Assembly (NCBI GenBank): GCA_937897365.1
Contig: CALCOP010000097.1
Span: forward strand, 1-6,190
Length of the DNA: 6,190 nucleotides
DNA from: an uncultured euryarchaeote
GTDB lineage: Archaea > Thermoplasmatota > Poseidoniia > Poseidoniales > Poseidoniaceae
Direction of reading: 5' to 3'
The notes under the pieces are model-generated. The model ran no database searches and was not told the DNA's origin. It saw only the letters and a program-made list of their open reading frames with translations. Shown piece after piece: positions 1 through 6,190 of the stretch; the stretch's first letter is position 1, and every line of letters begins with the position of its first letter. The position numbers and the translations under genes are program-made.

Positions 1-1
1 A

Positions 2-613
<612 letters not shown>

Positions 614-1825
614 TTATTCCCATAGGATAAATTCGCCGTCAGAGATGAGTTGGGTATCGTCGAGCCAAACATTTGCGTTTTTGAGAACCCCTGGAATATG
701 AATGCCGACTGCTGAAGTACCTCCTAAAGTGGTGTTATCTCCTACAGAGAAGTAGCATGTTCCGAGTCTCTTTTCATCCTCGAGTACATTTCCGAAGAGG
801 CGTGCCTGGGGATTCATCCCAAAACCAAATTCTGCCACTGTCCAGACATTTTCTCTGTCTTTAGAGCGAAGACGTTTGGCTGCTTCTCCGAATTCTTGAC
901 GAATAGTCGCTGCAATGGTTCCGCCTCGTACATCCACGACGCTCCCATCTTCAATAATCAATGAAATTGGTTCGTCAACCAGGTTGGACTCCCACGAACC
1001 ATCAATGACAACCGTACCGTTCATGGAACCTTCGCGTGGCATAATGAATGCCTTTCCTGCGGGTAGATTGGTCAGCATCTTGGGTCTGTTACAAATTCCA
1101 TTATCGTCTAACTTCCATTCGCGCCAATTCACCTCAAACGAGACATCTGTGCCTTGCTCAGAAGTTACTTTAACAATTCTTCTTCTACGGAAATATGGCC
1201 CTAAGTCACTTATTTTTTGTTTGATAATTGAGAAATCAGCTGACATCCCGCCTCGGCTAAACATTTCATTTGTCATGCCGGGCATCGTTGCAACTCGGGA
1301 CCCTTCACGCAGCGATTGGCGTATAGCGCGAGTATGGGTCAATGAATAGCGGGTTGGAGCGATGACTACTTGCTGTTGCCGCATCAGATTGGCCACTGGG
1401 GAAGGAGGCTCCTCACCGTGATGTCGCGCCTTGGGCATGACGATGAGCAGAACATTATCTGAACGTTCATTAGCAGCCTCATGCAAAGCTTGGCCGATAT
1501 CTCCAGTTGTTGGATCGCAAACAATGAGAACATTTTCTCCTCTGCGGACATCCATGCAGGTTTTAATAACCATCCGAGCACTGATTTTAAGTTGCTTAGC
1601 GACTTCTTCTATAGAAAGTTCTTCGAAAGGAATCACGGTATTTTGAACCGCATCATTTGGTTGACCCATCATGTCAACAGGCTCTTCACCCGTTTCTTTG
1701 ACTTCATCAACGACCTCTTCAATTTCAAGATCTTCTGAATCAACAGGTGGCTTTTTCTTTGCCTTGCGGGAAAAAGGTCGCACCATGGATATGCGTGGAG
1801 GGCTTCTATCTTCAATGTGTGGCAA
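614..1825 (-). CDS. M29-family aminopeptidase homologue (COG2309), metal site altered
   Basis: The 403-residue product matches the M29/AmpS-like fold from about residue 82. It has an N-terminal Rossmann-like half (GENVLIVCD, 96-104), then the family blocks NLPAGKAF (253-260), GTVVIDGS (270-277), AEFGFGMNP (331-339), LEDEKRLGT (348-356) and GIHIPG (374-379). Family members are cobalt/zinc aminopeptidases of the cytoplasm. From memory of the family pattern, the ligand Glu after 'PAG' is Lys258 here, the His of 'GTxH' is Tyr358, and the Asp of 'HxD' is Pro378, while Glu332 and His376 remain. Peptidase activity is therefore doubtful. Residues 1-66 are a non-conserved charged extension, basic (RKAKKKPP) then acidic. 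The longest frame begins with TTG at 1825; ATG at 1786 (giving MVRPFSRK, 390 residues) is a good and perhaps better start. The gene is divergent from the M32 peptidase. The fold assignment is fairly sure; the enzymatic role is not. Confidence 0.8.
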   Translation of the reverse strand: MPHIEDRSPPRISMVRPFSRKAKKKPPVDSEDLEIEEVVDEVKETGEEPVDMMGQPNDAVQNTVIPFEELSIEEVAKQLKISARMVIKTCMDVRRGENVLIVCDPTTGDIGQALHEAANERSDNVLLIVMPKARHHGEEPPSPVANLMRQQQVVIAPTRYSLTHTRAIRQSLREGSRVATMPGMTNEMFSRGGMSADFSIIKQKISDLGPYFRRRRIVKVTSEQGTDVSFEVNWREWKLDDNGICNRPKMLTNLPAGKAFIMPREGSMNGTVVIDGSWESNLVDEPISLIIEDGSVVDVRGGTIAATIRQEFGEAAKRLRSKDRENVWTVAEFGFGMNPQARLFGNVLEDEKRLGTCYFSVGDNTTLGGTSAVGIHIPGVLKNANVWLDDTQLISDGEFILWE

Positions 1826-1843
1826 TGATTTCCGAAAATCATT
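1824..1843. promoter_or_regulatory. Inverted repeat in the divergent promoter region
   Basis: The arms AATGATTT (1824-1831) and AAATCATT (1836-1843) are perfect reverse complements separated by CCGA. The element sits between the two divergent peptidase genes, next to the distal TTG start of the M29 homologue, and is followed by an AT-rich run to 1860. A dimeric regulator could use it as an operator acting on both genes. With so short a loop it could also form a hairpin in the M29 homologue's leader if that gene starts at ATG 1786. No known operator family is recognised. Confidence 0.4.
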
Positions 1844-1876
1844 TTCTATTTTTCAAAAAGAACGATACAAGTCTTC
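1826..1876. promoter_or_regulatory. Divergent AT-rich intergenic promoter region
   Basis: These 51 bases separate the longest possible reading frames of the M29 homologue (leftward) and the M32 peptidase (rightward). The gap widens to 117 bases if both genes use their ATG starts. Promoters for both must lie here or just inside the frames. The AT-rich block 1841-1860 contains CTATTTTT, read on the other strand as AAAAATAG, but neither is a convincing TATA box. No clear ribosome binding site precedes either start. Confidence 0.45.
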
Positions 1877-3400
1877 TTGACGGAGAATGCATTCGGACGT
1901 TTGATGCAAACATATGACGTCTTCATAGAACGTGTAAAAGATATCCACCGACTTGGTGCTTTGCAGGGCCACTTAGGATGGGATCAAGAGACAATCATGC
2001 CTTCAAAGGGTTCTGAATCACGCTCGGACATTCTTTCATGGCTTGCAGCTGAACGCCACAATCGACTCATTGACCCGGCCATGGGTCAAATGCTCACTTC
2101 CCTTGAACAAGCAGGTGGACTGGATGACGATCAAAACGCAAATGTTCGAGAAATGCGAAGGTCCTATGATAAAGCGGTTAAACTTCCTTCAGATTTCGTT
2201 GCCGCTTTTGCAAAAGCGAGGTCTGAAGCGTTACTTTCATGGCAAAAAGCGAGACAGAACTCTGATTTTAAGTCATTTCAACCTCAGCTGGAATCACTTA
2301 TTGAGATGACAAAGAAAAAAATTGCATATTATGGGGGTGAAGAAAATCCTTACGATGTTCTTCTCGATGAGTATGAAGTTGGTATGAAAGTGACGGATTA
2401 CGACCCTCTGTTTGAGGGTCTACGTGCTCGTCTTGTTCCACTTCTTGAAAAAATTACGAATGCACAAAAAACGAATCCAGATCCTGTTCTACCCGAGGGG
2501 CTCCGATTTTCAATTGATGGGCAAACTGAATTTTGCACGCACGTTTCGAAAGCCATGGGCTTTGACTTTGACGCTGGAAGAATGGATGCTTCTACCCACC
2601 CGTTTTCGGCAGGACTCTGGCCCGGAGATACTCGCTTTACAACCCGCTTTGATGAGTTGGATCCTTTCTCATGCTTGTATGCAGTCATGCATGAAACCGG
2701 ACATGCCTTGTATGAGCAAGGGCTTTCTAAGCAATTTTCGCTAACGCCTCGCGGAGAAGCAGTCTCGCTTGGTGTTCATGAATCACAGAGTCGTTTTTGG
2801 GAAAATCAAGTTGGTAGAACCACTGCATTTTGGAGTGTTGCATTACCATGGTTCAGAGAACAATTCCCAGATGCCCCTGAATGGGACCCAGAAACACTGA
2901 ACCGAATTGCTAACACCGTATCGAAAGGCTTTATTCGCGTTGAGGCTGATGAGGTGACTTACAACTTACATGTTATGCTACGTTACGAAATTGAAAAGAA
3001 AATCTTCAATGAAGACCTTCCTATTTCGAAACTCCCAGAGACGTGGAATGCAATGTATGAAGAATGGTTTGGAATTGAAGTCCCCGAGGATCGGGTAGGG
3101 TGTTTGCAAGATATTCATTGGTCCATGGGTGCATTTGGATACTTCCCTACGTATACATTGGGTAATCTTTATGCAGCACAATTACTTGAATCAATGAACA
3201 ATGAAATCGGAGATATTGACAGTATTATTTCTTCAGGAGATTGGTCGAGTCTCCTTCAATGGCTACGACCTAAAATCCATCAGCAAGGGAGTAAACTTAC
3301 GCCTGCTGAATTGATTGAAGCAGCCACAGGCTCCCCGCCTTCACCAGAACCATTCCTTCGCTACGTCGAACAAAAGTATGGTTCCCTGTATGGTCTGTGA
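1877..3400 (+). CDS. M32 family metallocarboxypeptidase (carboxypeptidase Taq type)
   Basis: This 507-residue protein has the usual length (about 500) and all family landmarks. They are LGWDQETIMP (33-42), HPF (241-243), DTRFTTRF (251-258), the zinc site HETGH (272-276), HESQSR (301-306) with Glu302 as the probable third zinc ligand, IRVEADEVT (353-361) and GCLQDIHW (408-415). The family removes C-terminal amino acids with broad specificity, mostly sparing Pro. It is a homodimeric, largely helical cytoplasmic enzyme used in peptide turnover. There is no signal peptide. The longest frame starts with TTG at 1877; ATG at 1904 gives MQTYDVFIERV, still leaves the normal short lead before the WDQ motif, and may be the true start. 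Neither start has a convincing Shine-Dalgarno site. The gene is divergent from an M29 homologue and converges on the small membrane gene, with stop codons touching. Function is confident. Confidence 0.95.
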   Translation: MTENAFGRLMQTYDVFIERVKDIHRLGALQGHLGWDQETIMPSKGSESRSDILSWLAAERHNRLIDPAMGQMLTSLEQAGGLDDDQNANVREMRRSYDKAVKLPSDFVAAFAKARSEALLSWQKARQNSDFKSFQPQLESLIEMTKKKIAYYGGEENPYDVLLDEYEVGMKVTDYDPLFEGLRARLVPLLEKITNAQKTNPDPVLPEGLRFSIDGQTEFCTHVSKAMGFDFDAGRMDASTHPFSAGLWPGDTRFTTRFDELDPFSCLYAVMHETGHALYEQGLSKQFSLTPRGEAVSLGVHESQSRFWENQVGRTTAFWSVALPWFREQFPDAPEWDPETLNRIANTVSKGFIRVEADEVTYNLHVMLRYEIEKKIFNEDLPISKLPETWNAMYEEWFGIEVPEDRVGCLQDIHWSMGAFGYFPTYTLGNLYAAQLLESMNNEIGDIDSIISSGDWSSLLQWLRPKIHQQGSKLTPAELIEAATGSPPSPEPFLRYVEQKYGSLYGL

Positions 3401-3415
3401 TTATTCTTCTTCCTT
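3401..3415 (+). terminator. Pyrimidine/T-rich tract after M32 stop
   Basis: Directly after the M32 stop codon the plus strand reads TTATTCTTCTTCCTT. This resembles the U-rich 3' ends used by archaeal RNA polymerase. The same bases encode the Glu-Glu-Glu-stop end of the opposing gene, so the tract may exist for that reason alone. Confidence 0.25.
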
Positions 3416-3688
3416 ACCGAGCATTGCATTCATGCGAGCAGTAAGGTCATTAATTGCGTTCATCAAATCATCGGTTCTGTCTTCTTCACTATCCGTCCCG
3501 AATGATAATCCAAGCATTGTTACCATTGCGCCCGAAAGCATGATTACTGCTGGCATATATACTTCAGCAGCAGTCATTTGACCGTTTGCTGCTTCCATCC
3601 AACCCATTACGGCACCGATAATAAAAACGGTAAATCCGATGACGACTTGCTGATATCCTTCTCCAATGTTTTCTTCTAGCCAACTCAT
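3401..3688 (-). CDS. Small two-helix membrane protein of unknown function
   Basis: The product is 95 residues from ATG 3688. It has two hydrophobic segments, about residues 15-31 (VVIGFTVFIIGAVMGWM) and 44-64 (YMPAVIMLSGAMVTMLGLS). An acidic linker (DSEEDRTDD) and a C-terminal amphipathic helix (DLMNAINDLTARMNAML) follow, and the protein ends in Glu-Glu-Glu. It is probably a membrane protein whose tail could oligomerise. No family is recognised. The frame extends to a TTG at 3718 (105 residues). ATG 3688 is preferred because a TATA-like box at 3721-3728 would place transcription start near 3698, downstream of that TTG. An AGGGA stretch lies eight bases before the ATG. Its stop codon abuts that of the M32 peptidase. 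Coding is supported by the membrane-helix pattern and a clean frame; function is unknown. Confidence 0.75.
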   Translation of the reverse strand: MSWLEENIGEGYQQVVIGFTVFIIGAVMGWMEAANGQMTAAEVYMPAVIMLSGAMVTMLGLSFGTDSEEDRTDDLMNAINDLTARMNAMLGKEEE

Positions 3689-3718
3689 ATAGTTCCCTAA
3701 GTCGAATTTATGCTTCAA

Positions 3719-3729
3719 GTGTATAATCC
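3719..3729 (-). promoter_or_regulatory. TATA-like box for the small membrane gene
   Basis: On the minus strand this reads GGATTATACAC. The TTATA core centres near 3724, about 26 bases before a predicted transcription start near 3698 and 36 bases before ATG 3688. It lies between the pyrC oligo-T tract and the small gene, the expected place for an independent archaeal promoter. No BRE was clearly identified. Confidence 0.4.
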
Positions 3730-3732
3730 TAT

Positions 3733-3761
3733 CTCATGGAACAAGAAGAAACATCAAAAAA
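3733..3761 (-). terminator. Oligo-T terminator after pyrC
   Basis: On the minus strand, five bases past the pyrC TAA, there is a run of six T (3761-3756), followed by the T-rich GATGTTTCTTCTTGTT. There is no evident hairpin. Archaeal intrinsic termination usually needs only such T runs. With the TATA-like box that follows, it suggests pyrC ends a transcription unit. Confidence 0.4.
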
Positions 3762-3766
3762 CAGCC

Positions 3767-5188
3767 TTATTTCCAAGGACCCATGAGAATTGGAGAGCCA
3801 GAAGTTCCTTTTTCGACCAGAATTCGGCCTTTCTGACCAGTTTCTTTGGTTCGTTCAAAGACAGGGACTCCTGCCACAATTGTGACTTGAGCCCAGCCTA
3901 CAAGGTCGCGTCCATGGAAAGGATTCCAACCGACTCTCGCCCACATGTTTTCATCCTTGACTTGTTGAACATTTTCCATATCGACCAATACCAAATCTGC
4001 GTCTAATCCCACTTCAATACGCCCTTTACCTATCATGTTGAAACAATCTGCTACATTGGTCGACATCCATTGAGCTACTTGTTCAATTGTACATCGCCCT
4101 GATTTCGCATGAGTAAGCATCACTGCAAGTGATGTCTCGACACCTGGCATTCCACTCGGTGCTTTTGGGAATCCGAGCGCTTTTGCTTCCAATGGATGAG
4201 GTGCATGGTCTGTAGCCATGCATTGAATAGTGCCGTCAAGTAAACGCCGCCATAGGATATCCTTGTCTTCTTGGTAGCGAATAGGTGGATTCATCTGTAG
4301 CCGTGTTCCTTGTTCAGCAACATCAACATCAGTTAGAGTGAGGTGTTGTGGAAGTGTTTCGGTTGTGATGATTGCACCCTCTGTAGCCTGCGAAGGTAGG
4401 GAAGTAATTCCATTCAACCAGTCAGCCTCGAGTCCCGATGTAAGGTGTAATACGTGCAATCGGTGATTGTATGTCTGGGCTAACTCTACAGCCAGTTGTG
4501 TGGCCAGTAGAGCCGTAATATCATCGCGCCATTCAGCATGAGCAGCAATATCTGTTCGATTCTCATAGTCAGGGTATCGAGAGACCAATCGCTTTTCATC
4601 TTCTGCATGAACCGCAATTAAACCTGCAGTCTTGGAAAATATGGTTTCCAACGCATCTCTTTCATTCACCAGTAATGTTCCTGTTGAAGAGCCCATGAAT
4701 ACCTTAATCCCACAGATTCCGGGAATAGCAAGAGGTGCTTCTGGTGTTCCAACTGCTTCTTGTAAATCTTCAACATTGTCAGGCGTCGCTCCGATAAAGA
4801 ATCCGTAGTTGTTCACACATTTTGCAGCAGCAGTATCGAGTTTCATTTGCATACCTGCCATGTCTGTAATAGATGGCTTGTTATTTGGCATGTCAAGGAA
4901 GGATGTCACCCCTCCACTCACTGCAGCAGCAGAACCACTTCCAAGGTCTTCTTTCTCCGGCTGACCAGGATCTCTAAAATGCACTTGGGGGTCAATAATT
5001 CCTGGAAGAAGGTGCAAGCCAGCTCCATCGATGAGAAGTTCATCGTCCAATGGTTGTAGTTCATGGGATTCTGATATCGCATCGATAATGCCATCTTTAA
5101 CACGTACATCAGCGATGCGAGTAGAATCAGGCAAAACGACGGTTGCACCAACAATGAGCATGTTTCCGGGTGAAGTATTGGTCTCCAT
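3767..5188 (-). CDS. pyrC: Dihydroorotase
   Basis: This enzyme closes N-carbamoyl-aspartate to dihydroorotate, the third step of de novo pyrimidine synthesis, in the cytoplasm. The 473-residue product is an amidohydrolase. It has an N-terminal beta-sandwich strand (MLIVGATVVLPD), PGIIDPQVHFRDPG (62-75), GGVTSFLDMPN (92-102) and GIKVFMGSSTG (160-170) with Lys162 as the likely carbamylated lysine. AVHAEDE (His194), LHVLHLTS (His248), MNPPIR (299-304) and MATDHAPH (Asp327) follow. The HxH metal pair reads Gln68-Val-His70; as I recall, this substitution also occurs in a bacterial dihydroorotase subgroup. Start choice: ATG 5188 is 46 bases after the mogA stop, and the frame further upstream only overlaps mogA. 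ATG 5161 (MLIVGATVV) is an alternative favoured by a TATA-like box at 5191-5200. The gene is probably co-transcribed with mogA or driven from that internal promoter. Hydantoinase or allantoinase is less likely given the motif set. Confidence 0.93.
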   Translation of the reverse strand: METNTSPGNMLIVGATVVLPDSTRIADVRVKDGIIDAISESHELQPLDDELLIDGAGLHLLPGIIDPQVHFRDPGQPEKEDLGSGSAAAVSGGVTSFLDMPNNKPSITDMAGMQMKLDTAAAKCVNNYGFFIGATPDNVEDLQEAVGTPEAPLAIPGICGIKVFMGSSTGTLLVNERDALETIFSKTAGLIAVHAEDEKRLVSRYPDYENRTDIAAHAEWRDDITALLATQLAVELAQTYNHRLHVLHLTSGLEADWLNGITSLPSQATEGAIITTETLPQHLTLTDVDVAEQGTRLQMNPPIRYQEDKDILWRRLLDGTIQCMATDHAPHPLEAKALGFPKAPSGMPGVETSLAVMLTHAKSGRCTIEQVAQWMSTNVADCFNMIGKGRIEVGLDADLVLVDMENVQQVKDENMWARVGWNPFHGRDLVGWAQVTIVAGVPVFERTKETGQKGRILVEKGTSGSPILMGPWK

Positions 5189-5190
5189 TG

Positions 5191-5200
5191 GCTTATACAA
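5191..5200 (-). promoter_or_regulatory. TATA-like box upstream of pyrC
   Basis: The minus strand reads TTGTATAAGC with TATAA at 5197-5193, in the 46-base mogA-pyrC gap. A start site about 26 bases downstream falls near 5169, which would suit ATG 5161 with a leader of under 10 bases and would exclude ATG 5188 from that transcript. It could be a fortuitous match. Confidence 0.3.
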
Positions 5201-5234
5201 GGGAATCGACCCAATGAACTCTTTGGCTGGAGGC

Positions 5235-5819
5235 TTAGCGTCTGCGAGCTGTTTTCGGTCGAAAAGCCTCACATATTTCGTCGCACGTATCGATGTAAGG
5301 ACCGCCGATAAGGTCGACACAATATGGAACAGCTTTCCATATTTCATCAATCGTTTCTCTGATTGATTTTGGCCTTCCTGGCAAATTGAAAATGAGGCAT
5401 GAGCCGCGAATCCCACCTATCTGTCGAGAGAGAATTGCCGTCGGGACAAATTTCAATGAAATCGCTCTCATTTGTTCCCCGAAACCAGGAAGCACTTTTT
5501 CGCATACATTTTCAGTTGCTTCAGGAGTGACATCCCGGGCAGCAGGCCCCGTCCCTCCAGTTGTTACTATTACGTTACATCCAAGGGTGTCACTCAGTTC
5601 ACATAGCGTTTGTTCAATCACCTTTTGGTCATCAGCGACGCACCGGTAATGAACGGTGGAAGGGCTTGCTAAGGCTTCTTTGAAAAAAGCAAGAACAGCC
5701 GGGCCACCTTCATCCTGGTATGTTCCAGTACTGGCCCGATCACTCACTGTCACAACACCAAGAATGGCGTGTTCGCCACAGTGGGAGTCTTTTCCGGGTA
5801 GTTCGTGGATAGAATCCAT
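5235..5819 (-). CDS. mogA: Molybdopterin adenylyltransferase
   Basis: The enzyme adenylates molybdopterin before molybdenum insertion in molybdenum/tungsten cofactor synthesis, in the cytoplasm. The 194-residue product keeps the MoCF-binding fold motifs: VVTVSDRASTGTYQDEG (22-38), TTGGTG (86-91), RDVTPEAT (95-102), LPGFGEQMR (110-118), FVPTAILSRQ (124-133), NLPGRPKSI (145-153), VPYCVDLIGGPY (164-175) and AFRPKTARR (185-193). Asp63 and Asp96 align with the catalytic aspartates of E. coli MogA (Asp49 and Asp82). The length and C-terminal signature match bacterial MogA and not shorter MoaB proteins. ATG 5819 follows the upstream gene by 15 bases. A GGTGG stretch four bases before it (5824-5828) is a plausible ribosome binding site. 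The next gene downstream is pyrC. Such close similarity to the enterobacterial sequence suggests a bacterial-type gene, possibly acquired. Confidence 0.95.
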   Translation of the reverse strand: MDSIHELPGKDSHCGEHAILGVVTVSDRASTGTYQDEGGPAVLAFFKEALASPSTVHYRCVADDQKVIEQTLCELSDTLGCNVIVTTGGTGPAARDVTPEATENVCEKVLPGFGEQMRAISLKFVPTAILSRQIGGIRGSCLIFNLPGRPKSIRETIDEIWKAVPYCVDLIGGPYIDTCDEICEAFRPKTARRR

Positions 5820-5823
5820 GTAT

Positions 5824-5830
5824 CCACCAA
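5824..5830 (-). promoter_or_regulatory. Ribosome binding site of mogA
   Basis: On the minus strand TTGGTGG precedes ATAC-ATG. GGTG matches part of the archaeal anti-Shine-Dalgarno complement GGAGGTGAT. It lies in the 15-base gap after the upstream stop codon, which supports coupled translation of an operon and fixes ATG 5819 as the start. Confidence 0.4.
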
Positions 5831-5834
5831 CCCA

Positions 5835-6190
5835 TCATTCGTTGCCGTATTTGGCTTGGATGTTTGCGTGGAAATTGTCAAGCAGCGTGTCTTCAAACAA
5901 CTCGGTCTGCCGACGCATCTTGGTTGAACGAATATGAAGGAAAGCCGCACCTACAAAGACAATAATGATCAATGGAATTACAGCTTCTAACTTGTACTGG
6001 TGCATGAATTTGACAATACCCTCTGCTGTGTAAGCCCAAGTAACTGACGCGATAGTACCACCTATGGCTGTAGCGCTTAACACACGCATGAAGTTCATAC
6101 GCGATAACAGGCCGAGCATTGCTCCGACCAATACGCCAGATGCCATGAATGGAATCCATACGAAGACAATTAATCCCCAGAAGCCCCATT
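5835..6190 (-). CDS. Membrane protein of unknown function, 5' partial
   Basis: The frame ends at TGA 5837-5835 and stays open to the right edge. An internal ATG at 6146 is unlikely to be the start, because the residues before it (WGFWGLIVFVWIPF) are strongly hydrophobic and continue the first membrane segment. The visible 117 residues show membrane segments at about 1-28, 35-54 and 69-88. A basic, then mixed-charge cytoplasmic-type tail follows (IRSTKMRRQTELFEDTLL, ending YGNE), and the positive charges just after the last helix suggest the C-terminus is inside the cell. No family is recognised. The gene lies 15 bases upstream of mogA on the same strand and is probably in one operon with it. 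Whether it has anything to do with molybdenum, for example transport, cannot be told from this part. Confidence 0.75.
   Translation of the reverse strand, partial: WGFWGLIVFVWIPFMASGVLVGAMLGLLSRMNFMRVLSATAIGGTIASVTWAYTAEGIVKFMHQYKLEAVIPLIIIVFVGAAFLHIRSTKMRRQTELFEDTLLDNFHANIQAKYGNE

Noticed and set aside
915..1349. Plus-strand open frame antisense to the M29 homologue
   Set aside because: It shows no recognisable motif and lies opposite the conserved core of the M29 homologue.
5189..5416. A 76-residue N-terminal extension of dihydroorotase reading back through the mogA 3' end
   Set aside because: It overlaps the conserved C-terminus of mogA in another frame and precedes the normal dihydroorotase N-terminus; it is only an absence of stop codons.
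5835..6146. Complete 103-residue membrane protein starting at ATG 6146
   Set aside because: The frame continues upstream to the window edge with strongly hydrophobic residues that complete the first membrane helix, so the ATG is probably internal and the gene is partial.
5893..6189. Minus-strand 98-codon frame beginning at ATG 6189
   Set aside because: It overlaps the hydrophobic membrane-protein frame and has a Cys/His/Arg-rich composition typical of an out-of-frame reading.

Overview
This compact, gene-dense window has a GC content in the mid-40s by eye. It most resembles the genome of an uncultured marine planktonic euryarchaeon of the Marine Group II (Poseidoniia) kind. That placement is an inference. 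It rests on an EF-hand, Gln-rich and zinc-ribbon acidic protein, very short intergenic gaps, few clear Shine-Dalgarno sites, TATA-like boxes just upstream of some minus-strand genes, and a peptidase complement usual in such genomes. A bacterium cannot be excluded without a marker gene, and the MogA protein looks bacterial.

Layout. (1) Positions 2-613 (+) hold the 3' part of a modular protein: a Pro-Glu tract, two EF-hand loops, a Pro-Gln tract, four 9-residue Gln/Trp repeats and a C-terminal four-Cys zinc ribbon. (2) Positions 614-1825 (-) hold a protein of the M29 aminopeptidase (COG2309) fold in which several expected metal ligands look replaced. (3) Positions 1877-3400 (+) hold an intact M32 carboxypeptidase Taq-type metallopeptidase. 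It is divergent from the M29 homologue across a short AT-rich gap containing a perfect 8+8 bp inverted repeat. (4) Positions 3401-3688 (-) hold a small two-helix membrane protein with its own TATA-like promoter. (5) Positions 3767-5188 (-) hold a dihydroorotase (pyrC) of the 'QVH' variant type. (6) Positions 5235-5819 (-) hold a molybdopterin adenylyltransferase (mogA). (7) Positions 5835-6190 (-) hold the C-terminal part of a membrane protein that runs off the window edge.

How the genes relate. The edge membrane protein, mogA and pyrC are closely spaced and probably co-transcribed, although their functions (molybdenum cofactor synthesis and pyrimidine synthesis) are not obviously linked. An oligo-T tract after pyrC followed by a TATA-like box suggests that the small membrane gene is a separate unit. 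The two convergent junctions (613/614 and 3400/3401) have no bases between opposing stop codons. No RNA gene, CRISPR array, insertion sequence or complete defence system was seen. The leads most worth following are the apparently degenerate M29 active site, the palindrome between the two peptidase genes, and the EF-hand/Q-W repeat/zinc-ribbon protein.
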